Of a stretch of DNA of 64,000 nt, positions 33,858 through 42,447 are shown piece after piece. The DNA is from Mediterraneibacter glycyrrhizinilyticus. Lineage in GTDB: Bacteria; Bacillota; Clostridia; Lachnospirales; Lachnospiraceae. How positions within the stretch are numbered: position 1 is the first letter of the stretch; each line of letters opens with the position of its first letter. The stretch lies in NCBI RefSeq assembly GCF_016902345.1, contig NZ_JACJLR010000008.1:1-64000 (forward strand). The letters run 5' to 3'. The notes beneath the pieces were generated by a model. That model was given only the letters and a program-made list of their open reading frames with translations. It was not told the origin of the DNA and made no database searches. Both the position numbers and the translations under genes were made by a program.

Positions 33858-33916
33858 AAGGGGCCTGTTCCCTCTGCGAAAGGGTTTGATACCTTTGCAG
33901 ATGGGACAGGCCCCTT
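33858..33916. terminator. Long imperfect hairpin / terminator
   Basis: AAGGGGCCTGTTCCCTCTGC (33858-33877) plus AAAGG pairs with CCTTT plus GCAGATGGGACAGGCCCCTT (33897-33916) with one or two mismatches. Followed by weakly T-rich DNA. Ends nahK transcription or is a dispersed palindrome. Confidence 0.65.
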
Positions 33917-33938
33917 CTTATGACCTTTTATTTTTGTA

Positions 33939-33968
33939 TTGACAATAGTGTGTGACGTACAGTATAGT
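33939..33968 (+). promoter_or_regulatory. Promoter of the PadR gene
   Basis: TTGACA (33939-33944), 18 bases, TATAGT (33963-33968). The spacer contains GTGTGACGTACA, a possible autoregulatory site. Confidence 0.6.
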
Positions 33969-33988
33969 GAGAGCAGGAGGTGAAAGCG

Positions 33989-34333
33989 TTGGGTGAGGAG
34001 AAGGATCTGCGCAGCAGTCTGCTGATGGAACTGAGAAGAGGGACGCTGGTGCTGAGCGTGCTCAGCCAGATGGAGGAACCGAAATACGGGTACTCCCTTG
34101 TCCAGAGCCTGGAAGAGAAAGGGATAGACATTGATCCCAATACACTGTATCCGCTGCTGAGGCGGCTTGAAAAGCAGGGGCTCCTGAAAAGCCAGTGGGA
34201 GACGGGGGGGGCCAAGCCGAGAAAATACTATCACAGAACGGATTACGGGACACAGATTTATGAAGAACTTAAGGTTCAGTGGGAAGAACTTTCGGAAAGT
34301 ATGGGAAAACTGTTGAAGGAGGGAAAAACATGA
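33989..34333 (+). CDS. PadR family transcriptional regulator
   Basis: 114 residues. RGTLVLSVLSQMEEPKYGYS and IDPNTLYPLLRRLEKQGLLK are the PadR winged helix; a C-terminal helix (about 95-114) dimerises. TTG 33989 is chosen because AGGAGG is exactly 8 bases upstream; GTG 33980 would overlap it. Overlaps the next gene by ATGA. PadR/HAAS pairs commonly sense membrane stress. Confidence 0.9.
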   Translation: MGEEKDLRSSLLMELRRGTLVLSVLSQMEEPKYGYSLVQSLEEKGIDIDPNTLYPLLRRLEKQGLLKSQWETGGAKPRKYYHRTDYGTQIYEELKVQWEELSESMGKLLKEGKT

Positions 34334-35424
34334 GCGGGAAGGAACAGGAATTGATCGATCGTTATATTTATCAGGTGGTGCGCCGCCTTCCGAGAGACCA
34401 GAGAGGGGAGGTGAGCCTGGAACTGCAGGAACTGATCGGCGATATGCTGGAAGCAGGCGGCTCTGCGGAAGACGTGCTGTCAAAGCTTGGAGATCCGGCG
34501 AAATTTGCAGAAAAGTATCAGGACAGGAGCCATTGTCTGATCGGGCCGGAATATTATGACAATTATGTCTGGCTTCTCCGGATCGTACTGACCTGTGTGA
34601 CCGCTACGGTTTTTGTCGTATCAGTGATCCAGGGAATCCGGGACGGGATCGTGCTGGCGGATGGAGAGACGGCCGGGGCTGCCATAATGGCAGCAGGTAC
34701 TGGCATTGCCAATGGATTCACCGGGATTTTCATTGCCGGGCTGTCTGCCTTCGGCGGAGTCACACTTGCCTTTGCGGTCATGGAGCGGAGGAAGATCCGG
34801 TTTGAGATGAAGAAGGAGAAAAACTGGACGGTCAGCGATCTTGGAGACAATTTCACGGGGAAACAGAAGGTCTGGACGCCCGGGAACCTGTCTCCGATTC
34901 CACATAAGAAAGCGATGATCAGCAGAGGAGACAGTATCGTGGGAATCGTGTTTATCATGATCTTCGGAGTCCTGCTCATCTTTGCTCCGCAGTTTTTCGG
35001 CGCTGTGTTCCCGGACGGGGAAGTGGTCAGGACGATCCCGGTATTCAATCTGGACCAGTGGGATATCATCCTTCCGCTTTTCATCCTGAGCCTTGCGATC
35101 GGCCTGGCGGATGAAGTGCTCCACCTTGTGGTGGGCCATTACTGCCGTCTGGTGATGATCAGCAGTATTGTCACCGGGGGGCTCCAGATGATCTTATTGT
35201 TCCTTCTTTTGAAGGCGTTTCCCCTCTGGAACCCGGGCTTTGCCACAGAACTGGAACTGTATCTGGGAGGTCAGGATGGGACGGGGCTGAATGAGATCGT
35301 TATGAGATGGAACGGAGATTTTGTGTCCAACTGCTTCCTGGCATTCGGACTGATGATCACACTCCTGGAGGTGGGATCCACAGTATACCGCACCCTTCGT
35401 TACGGAATCGAGGATCCGGCATAA
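34330..35424 (+). CDS. HAAS-domain membrane protein
   Basis: 364 residues. N-terminal HAAS/DUF1700-type helical domain (LIDRYIYQVVRRLPRDQRGE, about 7-65), then about seven membrane segments (about 80, 115, 140, 215, 255, 285 and 335). Always found with PadR regulators; it presumably passes a membrane signal to the adjacent PadR. No transport motif seen. Confidence 0.75.
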   Translation: MSGKEQELIDRYIYQVVRRLPRDQRGEVSLELQELIGDMLEAGGSAEDVLSKLGDPAKFAEKYQDRSHCLIGPEYYDNYVWLLRIVLTCVTATVFVVSVIQGIRDGIVLADGETAGAAIMAAGTGIANGFTGIFIAGLSAFGGVTLAFAVMERRKIRFEMKKEKNWTVSDLGDNFTGKQKVWTPGNLSPIPHKKAMISRGDSIVGIVFIMIFGVLLIFAPQFFGAVFPDGEVVRTIPVFNLDQWDIILPLFILSLAIGLADEVLHLVVGHYCRLVMISSIVTGGLQMILLFLLLKAFPLWNPGFATELELYLGGQDGTGLNEIVMRWNGDFVSNCFLAFGLMITLLEVGSTVYRTLRYGIEDPA

Positions 35425-35554
35425 GAAATAAAAAGTAAAGATGAGGTGTGGGGATTCTTACAATTCAGTAAGGTTGGGCCGGGAAGCGGGGCGTTGTGGT
35501 ACAATACCCATGTGACGAAACAACGGCTGACATGGCGGATACGGAGGGATCATT

Positions 35555-37129
35555 ATGAGCAGACTGCTTTTGCTGGAGGACGATGTGAGCCTGATCGACG
35601 GGCTGAGATATTCCCTGGAGAAGAACGGATTTGAGCTGGAGGTGGCGCGCACCGTGAGAGAGGCGCGCGCCTGTCTGAAGGAAGGGCGCTCCTTTGATCT
35701 TCTCCTTCTGGATGTGACACTTCCGGACGGAACGGGATTTATGATCTGCGAGGAAGTGCGTTCCGCCGGAGATACCACGCCTATCATCTTTCTGACCGCC
35801 TCGGATGAGGAGACCAGTATCATCCGGGGGCTGGACAGCGGCGGCGACGACTATATCACGAAACCATTCCGGCTGGGAGAACTCTGTTCCCGCATCCGGG
35901 CGCTGCATGACCGGGAGAACCGAAGGTATTTCGGATTTGCTGCGGTATTCTGTCTGTTGCTCATGATCTTCTGCCTGTGGTCAGGATGGATGCAGGGAGT
36001 CCGCGTGAGAGACAGCCTGTTTCAATGGGAGCGGGCTGCCGCATCTTCCCTGCTGGAGCAGGGGATCGACCGGGGAACAGTCGCGCAGGCTTTCGCCAGT
36101 GAGACGGTCACAGAGGAGGGAGAGAGTCTGCTCCGGACGATCGGGCATACGGAGGAAAATGTCCCGGTCCTTTTTTCTGTGTCTGATGAGGCTGTGCGGT
36201 CGGCTGTGCCAGTGTTCCTGATGGCTGGGGCGGCTTTTTCTCTGCTACTTCTGTCCGGCACAGCCTTTTATATGAAGAGACGTGAGGAGCAGATCGAACG
36301 CGCCGGAACGGTGGTAGAGCGGTATGCGGCGGGAGACTTCAGCAGCCGGCTGACCCGGGGCGGTACAGGGGCATTTCAGCGGCTGCTGGGAAAGACAGAC
36401 CAGCTCGCCACTGCGCTGCAGGCGAAGAGTGAGAACGAGTCCAGGTCAAAAGAGTTTCTGAAAGACACGGTGACGGACATCTCCCATCAGTTGAAGACTC
36501 CGCTGGCGGCGCTGAACATTTACGTCGAGATCATCTCCGCAGAGCCGGAGAATCCGGAGACGGTGAAAGAGTTTGCGGAGAAGGCAGCGGTCTCCCTTGG
36601 GCGGATGGAGCGGCTGATCTATCTCCTGCTTAAGATGATGCGGCTGGATGCAGGAAGCGTGACGTTTGAAAATCACCGGATCAGGGTCAGAGAACTGGCG
36701 GAGATGGCGTCAGAGGATCTGATCACAAGGGCAGAAAAGGAGGGAAAACAGCTTCTGTTCGAAGGGGAGGAGGACGCCCAGGTCGGCTGTGATCCCGACT
36801 GGACAGCGGAGGCGCTTGGGAATCTGATCAAGAACGGACTGGACCACACGAAGGAGGGAGGAACCGTCCGGGTGTCATGGGCGGCCTCCCCTGCTATGAT
36901 TCGTATCTGCGTGGAAGACGATGGGAGCGGGATCCTGCCGGAAGAGATCCACCATATCTTCAAACGGTTCTACCGGAGCAGCAGTTCCCTGGATATCCAG
37001 GGGATTGGTCTGGGGCTTCCTCTGGCGAAGTCCATTGTGGAAGGACAGGGCGGCATTCTCTCGGTGCAGAGCCGTCTGGGAGAAGGAACAATATTTACCA
37101 TGGCTTTTCCTCATATGACAGAACTGTAA
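35555..37129 (+). CDS. Response regulator receiver fused to a histidine kinase (deletion fusion)
   Basis: 524 residues. Receiver 1-~117 with EDDVS, D53 region LLLLDVTLPDG, LTAS and ITKPF; instead of a DNA-binding domain it runs straight into DRENRRYFGFAAVFCLLLMI (TM1 about 128-148), a short outer loop, TM2 (about 217-237), HAMP, H311 in DISHQLKTP and HATPase (NLIKNGLDHT, DDGSGI, GIGLGLPLAKSI). In BceRS systems these are two genes, so an in-frame deletion removed the effector domain and the kinase start. Such a protein could still autophosphorylate but not bind DNA. Confidence 0.85.
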   Translation: MSRLLLLEDDVSLIDGLRYSLEKNGFELEVARTVREARACLKEGRSFDLLLLDVTLPDGTGFMICEEVRSAGDTTPIIFLTASDEETSIIRGLDSGGDDYITKPFRLGELCSRIRALHDRENRRYFGFAAVFCLLLMIFCLWSGWMQGVRVRDSLFQWERAAASSLLEQGIDRGTVAQAFASETVTEEGESLLRTIGHTEENVPVLFSVSDEAVRSAVPVFLMAGAAFSLLLLSGTAFYMKRREEQIERAGTVVERYAAGDFSSRLTRGGTGAFQRLLGKTDQLATALQAKSENESRSKEFLKDTVTDISHQLKTPLAALNIYVEIISAEPENPETVKEFAEKAAVSLGRMERLIYLLLKMMRLDAGSVTFENHRIRVRELAEMASEDLITRAEKEGKQLLFEGEEDAQVGCDPDWTAEALGNLIKNGLDHTKEGGTVRVSWAASPAMIRICVEDDGSGILPEEIHHIFKRFYRSSSSLDIQGIGLGLPLAKSIVEGQGGILSVQSRLGEGTIFTMAFPHMTEL

Positions 37130-37157
37130 GGAAGAAGAGCCGCTTCTTTCACCTGAC

Positions 37158-37179
37158 TGTAAGGATGGACCGCTATACT
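37158..37179 (+). promoter_or_regulatory. Regulator box and -10 of the ABC genes
   Basis: TGTAAG (37158-37163), 10 bases, TATACT (37174-37179); a weaker TTTCAC lies 11 bases upstream of the box. Same layout as 49366-49398. Confidence 0.55.
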
Positions 37180-37204
37180 GTTCCGTGTAAAGGAGGCAGA
37201 GAAC

Positions 37205-37888
37205 ATGGAAATCTTAAAAGTAGAACATCTCAGCAAGACATATGGAACAGGAGAGGCAAAGGTGGAGGCATTGAAAGACGCCTGTTTTTCTCTTCAGAAG
37301 GGAGAGTTCGCTGCAGTGGTCGGGGAGTCGGGATCTGGAAAGAGTACGCTCTTAAACTGTGTGGGCGGGCTGGATACGCCTACAGCAGGGAAGGTCCTGC
37401 TGGACGGGCAGGATCTGTTCGCCATGAAGGAAAATAAGCGTACCGTGTTCCGGAGGCAGAACATCGGATTTATCTTCCAGTCTTTTCAGCTCATCCCCGA
37501 GCTGAACGTGGAACAGAATATCATTTTCCCCATTCTTCTGGATTATCAGAAGCCGGATAAGAAACGGGTGGATGAGATCCTGGAGGTGCTGGGGCTCTCC
37601 GACCGGCGTCATCATCTGCCGGGACAGCTCTCCGGCGGACAGCAGCAGAGGGTGGCCATCGGCAGGGCTCTGATCATGCGCCCCATGCTGGTGCTGGCGG
37701 ATGAACCCACGGGAAACCTGGACTCAAAGAACAGCCAGGACGTGATGGACCTGCTCATGAAGGCGTCCAGATATTACCAGCAGACGATCCTGATGATCAC
37801 CCATAACGAGAATCTGACCGCCAACGTGGACCGGGTGCTGAAGGTGCGGGACGGAGAACTTTCTGATCTGGGAGGTGTCCGCGCATGA
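37205..37888 (+). CDS. ABC transporter ATP-binding protein (BceA type)
   Basis: 227 residues: Walker [10 protein letters not shown] (about 39-47), [10 protein letters not shown], signature [19 protein letters not shown], Walker [14 protein letters not shown]-loop MITHNEN. Overlaps the following permease fragment by ATGA. With its permease truncated, this ATPase has no obvious partner at this locus. Confidence 0.95.
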   Translation: MEILKVEHLSKTYGTGEAKVEALKDACFSLQKGEFAAVVGESGSGKSTLLNCVGGLDTPTAGKVLLDGQDLFAMKENKRTVFRRQNIGFIFQSFQLIPELNVEQNIIFPILLDYQKPDKKRVDEILEVLGLSDRRHHLPGQLSGGQQQRVAIGRALIMRPMLVLADEPTGNLDSKNSQDVMDLLMKASRYYQQTILMITHNENLTANVDRVLKVRDGELSDLGGVRA

Positions 37889-38091
37889 AAGAGATGAAAA
37901 AATATCTTGATCTGATCCCCATCTCTGCGAGGCAGAGGAAACGGCAGAGCCGGATGACGAGGCTCTGTATCATCCTTGCGGTGTTTCTTGTGGCGTCCAT
38001 ATTCAGTATGGCGGACATGGAGATCCAGGCGCAGATCTATAGAACGGTCCAGGACTACGGCTCATGGCACGCTGTGTTGGCACCGTGGTAG
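37885..38091 (+). pseudogene. FtsX-type permease, N-terminal fragment
   Basis: KKYLDLIPISARQRKRQSRM and LCIILAVFLVASIFSMADME form the cytoplasmic start and TM1 of a BceB-like permease. The reading changes at about residue 65 (SWHAVLAPW, stop) where the ars-bearing element begins. More than 700 residues are missing. Confidence 0.85.
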
Positions 38092-38376
38092 AAACTTGCT
38101 CTGTAACTGCCGCAGACTGCCCCTATCGGGTTTTTCCGTACATAGAACGGACAGGACAGGGATTGCGGCCCGCTGTGGGCGGTCTTTTTTCCTTTCGCCA
38201 AAGATACTTTTGAAAGGCTGTTAGCTACCCGCTGGACGAGGATTTTTCAAAATTTCTCTTTGCCCTTTACTACGGACAAAAATCAAAAATGCCAAACGCT
38301 GGGGAAGAAAAATTTCCCCCTCACTTACTACTACAATCTGAACAGGGCAAAATGGCCGGAAACGGAGGCAGGCAAC

Positions 38377-38414
38377 AAAAAAAGCAGCAAATCTTTTTCA
38401 AGACTTACTGCTTT
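38377..38414 (-). terminator. Terminator of the leftward element genes
   Basis: Minus strand AAAGCAG-T-AAGTCTT and AAGATTT-GCTGCTTT form a stem followed by T6. Confidence 0.7.
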
Positions 38415-38448
38415 CGCTGGTCGCCGGTGGGCGGCAGGTATTCAGTTT

Positions 38449-38661
38449 TTATGGCTCGTCCGGCGGATAGTCAAACCGGAACTTGAATTGACAGTCAATT
38501 AGTCGCTGTTTCACATAGTCCTCCACCTCGGCATTGACCTGTCCGTTCACTTTGGAGAAATAGCGGATATATCCAGCGTAGTGGCGCAGGACGGCGTTCA
38601 CGGCTTCCGGGTCGCCCTCACGGGCTTTGACGATTGTTTCATAAGGGAGCAACTTACTCAT
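38449..38661 (-). CDS. Element-encoded helix-turn-helix protein
   Basis: 70 residues from the ATG at 38661 (GGAGG upstream). KLLPYETIVKAREGDPEAVN, AVLRHYAGYIRYFSKVN and VEDYVKQRLIDCQFKFRF match the HTH_16-like proteins that follow the sigma-like gene in Tn916/Tn1549 elements. Overlaps the sigma-like gene by 8 bases. Its N-terminus is close to sigma region 2; regulates element transfer in relatives. Confidence 0.8.
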   Translation of the reverse strand: MSKLLPYETIVKAREGDPEAVNAVLRHYAGYIRYFSKVNGQVNAEVEDYVKQRLIDCQFKFRFDYPPDEP

Positions 38662-38983
38662 ACCGGCACACCTCCATTTCCTCGCGCAGCCGCCGCAAGG
38701 CAAGCTGGATATGCCGCCCTGCTGTGCTGCGTGAGCGTCCGATCTGTACGCCGATCACTCGCTGCGGCTGGCGCAGGAAGTAGTAGCGCAAAATCACTTC
38801 CTGTGTCTGCTTTGGCTGGGCGGAGAGCGCGGCAGCAAGAGCGGTGTTACAAAGCAGGACGGTCTGGCCGCAGACGGTAAAGGGGTATTCCTCGTCCGGC
38901 TCCGGCCCGGCAAACTGGACAAACTTCTCGTCCATCAGATAGTCAAGGGAAATTTGCCGCTCCCATTTCCGGCGAAGCTGCAA
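38654..38983 (-). CDS. Sigma-70-like protein, 5' end lost at the arsC joint
   Basis: 109 residues from a TTG at 38983: QLRRKWERQISLDYLMDEKF, then sigma region 4-like QEVILRYYFLRQPQRVIGVQ and IGRSRSTAGRHIQLALRRLR. Homology continues upstream in frame (NAFCKAVIRYAARDKI) to 39030, where it meets the arsC stop codon; the normal start is missing. So the ars operon is joined inside this gene. Expression would depend on read-through from arsC and a weak TTG. Confidence 0.7.
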   Translation of the reverse strand: MQLRRKWERQISLDYLMDEKFVQFAGPEPDEEYPFTVCGQTVLLCNTALAAALSAQPKQTQEVILRYYFLRQPQRVIGVQIGRSRSTAGRHIQLALRRLREEMEVCRYE

Positions 38984-39032
38984 AATCTTATCGCGGGCAG
39001 CATAGCGGATTACTGCCTTACAAAAGGCGTTG

Positions 39033-39443
39033 CTATTTGAAATTAGTCTGAATAAATTTCTTTAATGCTGTTATTTTTTGCTCAATCGCTGATATGGTTT
39101 TCCGATACTCTCCCTCGTCTTTTCCTGTGGGATCTTCCAGCCCCCAATCTTCCCGATATTTGCAAGGTAGATAAGGACAGTTTACATTACACCCCATTGT
39201 TACAACAATATCAACAGGAGGAAGTGCGCTCAACAGTTTACTGTATTGCGTTTTTTCCATGTCAATGTTATAGAGTTGTTTCATCAACCGAACCGCTTCC
39301 TGATTGATTTGCGGTACAGTTTCTGTACCGGCAGAGTAACTTTCAAAAATATTAGCGGCCAGATATTTCCCAAGTGCTTCTGCAATTTGACTGCGACAGG
39401 AATTGTGAACACAGATAAATGCTACTTTTGGCTTTTCTTTCAT
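39033..39443 (-). CDS. arsC: Thioredoxin-type arsenate reductase
   Basis: 136 residues, low-molecular-weight phosphatase fold. P-loop CVHNSCRSQIAEAL (C11) and the redox pair in TMGCNVNCPYLPCKYREDW (about C83 and C87-C91), with the general acid in LEDPTGK. Reduces arsenate to arsenite using thioredoxin. Three bases after the thioredoxin-like gene. Last gene of the leftward ars operon. Confidence 0.93.
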   Translation of the reverse strand: MKEKPKVAFICVHNSCRSQIAEALGKYLAANIFESYSAGTETVPQINQEAVRLMKQLYNIDMEKTQYSKLLSALPPVDIVVTMGCNVNCPYLPCKYREDWGLEDPTGKDEGEYRKTISAIEQKITALKKFIQTNFK

Positions 39444-39446
39444 ACT

Positions 39447-39788
39447 TTACCCTCTGACTTTTTGGATGAGGGCTTTTGCCTCGTCCTTTTTCAAAACCTT
39501 ACCATAGGATACAACCTTGCCATCCACAACAAGGGCAGGGGTAGTCATCACGCCGTATGCAGCAATTTGGGCGAAATCCGTTACATGGTCTATGGTTGTA
39601 TCCATGTTCAGTTCTTCCAGTGCTGCTTTCGCAGCATCTTCCAGTGCGTGGCACTTGGCACAGCCAGACCCCAGCACTTTCATGCCGGCAGCCGTTTTGA
39701 CTGTCTCTGCCTGCTCCATCTTTTCGGGTGTGCAGCTACTTCCGCAGCAGCAATTTTTTTCCGCTTTCTTTTTGTTAAACAATCCCAT
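39447..39788 (-). CDS. Thioredoxin/glutaredoxin-like redox protein of the ars operon
   Basis: 113 residues. Cys-rich start (NCCCGSSC), then the redox motif GSGCAKCHALE (about 41-51) and cis-proline in MTTPALVVDG: a TM0996-type small thioredoxin. Likely electron donor to ArsC or partner of the permease; this trio recurs in anaerobes. Confidence 0.88.
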   Translation of the reverse strand: MGLFNKKKAEKNCCCGSSCTPEKMEQAETVKTAAGMKVLGSGCAKCHALEDAAKAALEELNMDTTIDHVTDFAQIAAYGVMTTPALVVDGKVVSYGKVLKKDEAKALIQKVRG

Positions 39789-39804
39789 AGTTCAATACCT
39801 CCTA

Positions 39805-40806
39805 TTAAATCAAAATGATCTGAAACGCATTAAATAAATAGCCCACTAAAATAATTCCAACCGCACAAATTCCGATGAACAGCGACAGCAGTTTGGGTTT
39901 TACAGCCTTGCGAAGCATAATCAGGGAAGGCAGCGACAGGGTTGTAACCGCCATCATAAGGGACAGAACCGTACCCAGCTGAGCGCCCTTGGAAAGAAGT
40001 GCTTCCGCAACGGGAATTGTGCCAAAAATATCTGCATACATGGGGATGCCTACAATCGTGGCAATGATTACGCCAAAGGGATTGTTGCTTCCCAGAACCG
40101 TAACAATCCAGCTTTCCGGTATCCAGTTGTGTATCAACGCACCGATACCGACACCAATCAGAATATAGGGAAACACTTTTTTGAAGGTGCTAAGCATTTG
40201 TTCTTTTGCATAAATAAGCCGCTCCCGTTTCGTCAAATCAGGAGATTCAATATCTACCTTTCCCGCAGACAGCACAAAACTTTCCACATACTTTTCCATG
40301 CGTAATTTTTCGATGATTGTACCTCCGACAACGGCGATAACAAGCCCTAAAATCACATAGACAACGGCAACTTTTGCGCCAAAAATACTAATCAGCAGGA
40401 CGAGACTTCCCAAATCTACCATAGGAGATGAAATCAGGAACGAAAATGTTACACCCAAAGGCAATCCTGCACTTGTAAAACCGATAAACAGTGGTATAGA
40501 TGAACAGGAACAAAATGGTGTCACGGTTCCCAGCAAGGCAGACACAATGTTCGCCCAGATTCCATGGAAGCGTCCTAAAATACGCTTGCTACGCTCCGGC
40601 GGGAAGTAACTTTGGATATAAGAAATTATAAAAATCAGTACGCAGAGCAGCACTGTGATCTTCAAAACATCGTAAATAAAAAATTGCATGCTGCCACCAA
40701 TACGTCCATTCACGTCCAAACCAAGTACAGACAAACCTCTCCCGATTAGTCCGTTTAGCCATTTCATGCCAAGCACTTGGTCTTGAATAAAGTCCCAGAC
40801 TCCCAT
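39805..40806 (-). CDS. arsP: ArsP/DUF318 permease
   Basis: 333 residues with about ten membrane segments. Signature TPFCSCSSIPLFIGF (about 95-109) and the matching half GIPMYADIFGTIPVAEALL (about 257-275) belong to the SO_0444/ArsP permease family, known for efflux of trivalent organoarsenicals. In an operon with arsC and arsR, arsenite or methylarsenite export is likely. An ArsR-type operator lies directly upstream. Confidence 0.85.
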   Translation of the reverse strand: MGVWDFIQDQVLGMKWLNGLIGRGLSVLGLDVNGRIGGSMQFFIYDVLKITVLLCVLIFIISYIQSYFPPERSKRILGRFHGIWANIVSALLGTVTPFCSCSSIPLFIGFTSAGLPLGVTFSFLISSPMVDLGSLVLLISIFGAKVAVVYVILGLVIAVVGGTIIEKLRMEKYVESFVLSAGKVDIESPDLTKRERLIYAKEQMLSTFKKVFPYILIGVGIGALIHNWIPESWIVTVLGSNNPFGVIIATIVGIPMYADIFGTIPVAEALLSKGAQLGTVLSLMMAVTTLSLPSLIMLRKAVKPKLLSLFIGICAVGIILVGYLFNAFQIILI

Positions 40807-40835
40807 GCAAAAACCTCACTTTCATTTATAACAAT

Positions 40836-40855
40836 ATATCAAAATTATTTGATAT
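40836..40855. promoter_or_regulatory. ArsR-type operator before arsP
   Basis: ATATCAAAATTATTTGATAT, a dyad of ATCAAA and TTTGAT halves, nearly identical to the one upstream of arsR. Confidence 0.75.
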
Positions 40856-40867
40856 GATGTGGCTTAG

Positions 40868-40901
40868 AAAACGCCATCCTTTTCCTTGTAGATGGCGTTT
40901 T
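40868..40901. terminator. Hairpin between arsR and arsP
   Basis: AAAACGCCATC (40868-40878) pairs with GATGGCGTTTT (40891-40901). On the arsR-to-arsP strand it acts as an attenuator or terminator, so arsP likely uses its own operator-promoter. Confidence 0.7.
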
Positions 40902-41216
40902 TTATCCGCACTTTGGACAAGTGCGTTTTTCCTCTGCGTCCGGGGTTGTCAACTTTTTCAACAGCTCCACCGCGTACTCCCTGCCGGAAGTGCTCAGGCG
41001 GTAGTGTGTCCATTTCCCCTCCTGACGGCTGACAACAATTCCAGAGTCACAGAGGATTTTCATGTGGTATGAAAGACCAGATTGCGTTAAATCTAATGGT
41101 TCTTGTAAGACGCAAGCGCACTTTTCACCGCTTCTTAGCTGTTCCAAGATTGAAAGACGCTTGGGGTCGCAGAGAGCCTTAAACACCTTCGCTTGCTCCT
41201 GATACTCTGTCCTCAT
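40902..41216 (-). CDS. arsR: ArsR family arsenic-responsive repressor
   Basis: 104 residues. Winged helix with LTQSGLSYHMKILCDSGIVV (about 44-63); metal-binding cysteines in GEKCACVLQE (C32, C34) ahead of it and a C-terminal TCPKCG pair. Divides the locus from the LanFEG genes; its own promoter carries the matching operator at 41228. Confidence 0.92.
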   Translation of the reverse strand: MRTEYQEQAKVFKALCDPKRLSILEQLRSGEKCACVLQEPLDLTQSGLSYHMKILCDSGIVVSRQEGKWTHYRLSTSGREYAVELLKKLTTPDAEEKRTCPKCG

Positions 41217-41227
41217 GTACTCACCTC

Positions 41228-41246
41228 ATATCAAATTATTTTGATA
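41228..41246. promoter_or_regulatory. ArsR-type operator before arsR
   Basis: ATATCAAATTATTTTGATA, the second copy of the ATCAAA-N4-TTTGAT dyad (16-base core 41230-41245); autoregulation. Confidence 0.75.
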
Positions 41247-41359
41247 CGACTTAGTATATGCCGCATTACGCAATCTGTCAATACCATTCTGCAAATTTTC
41301 ACGGAATAGGAGACTGATGTCTATCAAGTTTTCTTGTGTTACTTTACGGCACATGAGCA

Positions 41360-41686
41360 TTTTCCCTGGGAATGAAACAGAGGCTTGGGATCGCCGCCGC
41401 GCTGATCGCCAATCCCTCTTTCCTCATACTCGACGAGCCTGCCAACGGACTGGACCCTTTCGGCATACAGGAACTCCGGGAACTGATCAGAAGCTTCCCG
41501 GAAAAAGGGATCACAGTGCTGGTATCCAGCCATATCCTGAGTGAAGTAGAGCAGACGGCGGACCACATCGGGATCCTCTCCGGAGGAAGGCTGGGCTATC
41601 AGGGCGGGATGCCGCCCCAGGGGCATCTGGAAGAGATGTTCATGAAGATCGTGGCAAAGAACAGGAGAGGAGGGGAAATGTCATGA
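41360..41686 (+). pseudogene. Lantibiotic-immunity ABC ATPase, C-terminal half
   Basis: Homology opens at AFSLGMKQRLGIAAALIANP (ABC signature), then FLILDEPANGLDPFGI (Walker B) and VLVSSHILSEVEQTADHI. The Walker A half is missing; an in-frame TGA lies just before. ATG 41372 could start a 104-residue fragment that cannot bind ATP. Overlaps the MutE-like permease by ATGA, so the operon order LanF-LanE-LanG is conserved. Confidence 0.88.
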
Positions 41687-42447
41687 GACTGTACCGGGCG
41701 GAGAATTTAAAATTCAGACATACGGTTACCGGGAAACTCTGGATCCTGATGCAGACGCTCACCCTGCTTCTGGCTTATGGGATCTCCCGGGGAAACAGGA
41801 TCAGTTCGGCGTACAACTGGTGGTATACACTGATGCTGCCGGGGATGGTGACTTTGTCCGCCTGCATGATCGGCGAGAAGGACCGGAAGGGAAAGAACCG
41901 GGCCGTCCTTTCTCTTCCATCGAGTCCGGGAATGGTCTGGGATGCCAAGATCCTGGTGGGGATGAAGACACTGCTCCTGGCAAATCTGCTCGGCGCGGCG
42001 GCAAACCTGATCCTGGGCCTGTATCTCATTCCCAGGTTCTGGATACCTCAGGTCCTGGAGATTTCTCCTGCGCAGATCGCCGCCTCCGGGGCGGTGATGA
42101 CGGCGGCAACGCTGTGGCAGATCCCGCTCTGTCTCTGGATGAGCCAGAAATGGGGATTCCTTCCGGCACTGATCCTCAATATGATCCTTAACGGCTCCGG
42201 TCCGCTGGCAGCGGTCACGCCTTACTGGATCCTTGATCCCTGGGCGATCCTTCCCCGGCTCATGACCGGGATCATCGGGATCCTTCCCAACGGTCTTCCG
42301 GCCATGCCCGGGAGTATGACCTACACACCGGGCATCACGGACAACAGCGTTATCATTCCGGGCGTGATGGTGATGATTGCCTGGCTTGCCGTGCTGTGGG
42401 GACTGTCCCGGTTCTGGTATGAGAGAAAGGGGGCGCAGACAGTATGA
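41683..42447 (+). CDS. Lantibiotic immunity permease, MutE/EpiE family
   Basis: 254 residues with six membrane segments (about 20, 45, 100, 135, 165 and 225). RAENLKFRHTVTGKLWILMQ at the N-terminus and GMVTLSACMIGEKDRKGKNR are typical of LanE. Would form an exporter of lantibiotics with LanF and LanG. Intact, but the ATPase is truncated. Confidence 0.85.
   Translation: MRLYRAENLKFRHTVTGKLWILMQTLTLLLAYGISRGNRISSAYNWWYTLMLPGMVTLSACMIGEKDRKGKNRAVLSLPSSPGMVWDAKILVGMKTLLLANLLGAAANLILGLYLIPRFWIPQVLEISPAQIAASGAVMTAATLWQIPLCLWMSQKWGFLPALILNMILNGSGPLAAVTPYWILDPWAILPRLMTGIIGILPNGLPAMPGSMTYTPGITDNSVIIPGVMVMIAWLAVLWGLSRFWYERKGAQTV

Larger units (their letters stand above)
38091..41360. mobile_element. 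Ars-carrying element remnant between two damaged ABC systems
   Basis: Everything from the permease break (about 38075-38091) to the resumption of ABC-ATPase homology (about 41360) is foreign: an ICE-type HTH protein and sigma-like gene, and an arsR-arsP-thioredoxin-arsC operon. The two flanks belong to different transport systems (BceAB and LanFEG), so the insertion was accompanied by deletion. 38092-38376 holds no gene that I recognise; only a weak GGGGAA/TTTCCCC hairpin near 38300 is visible. Confidence 0.65.
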
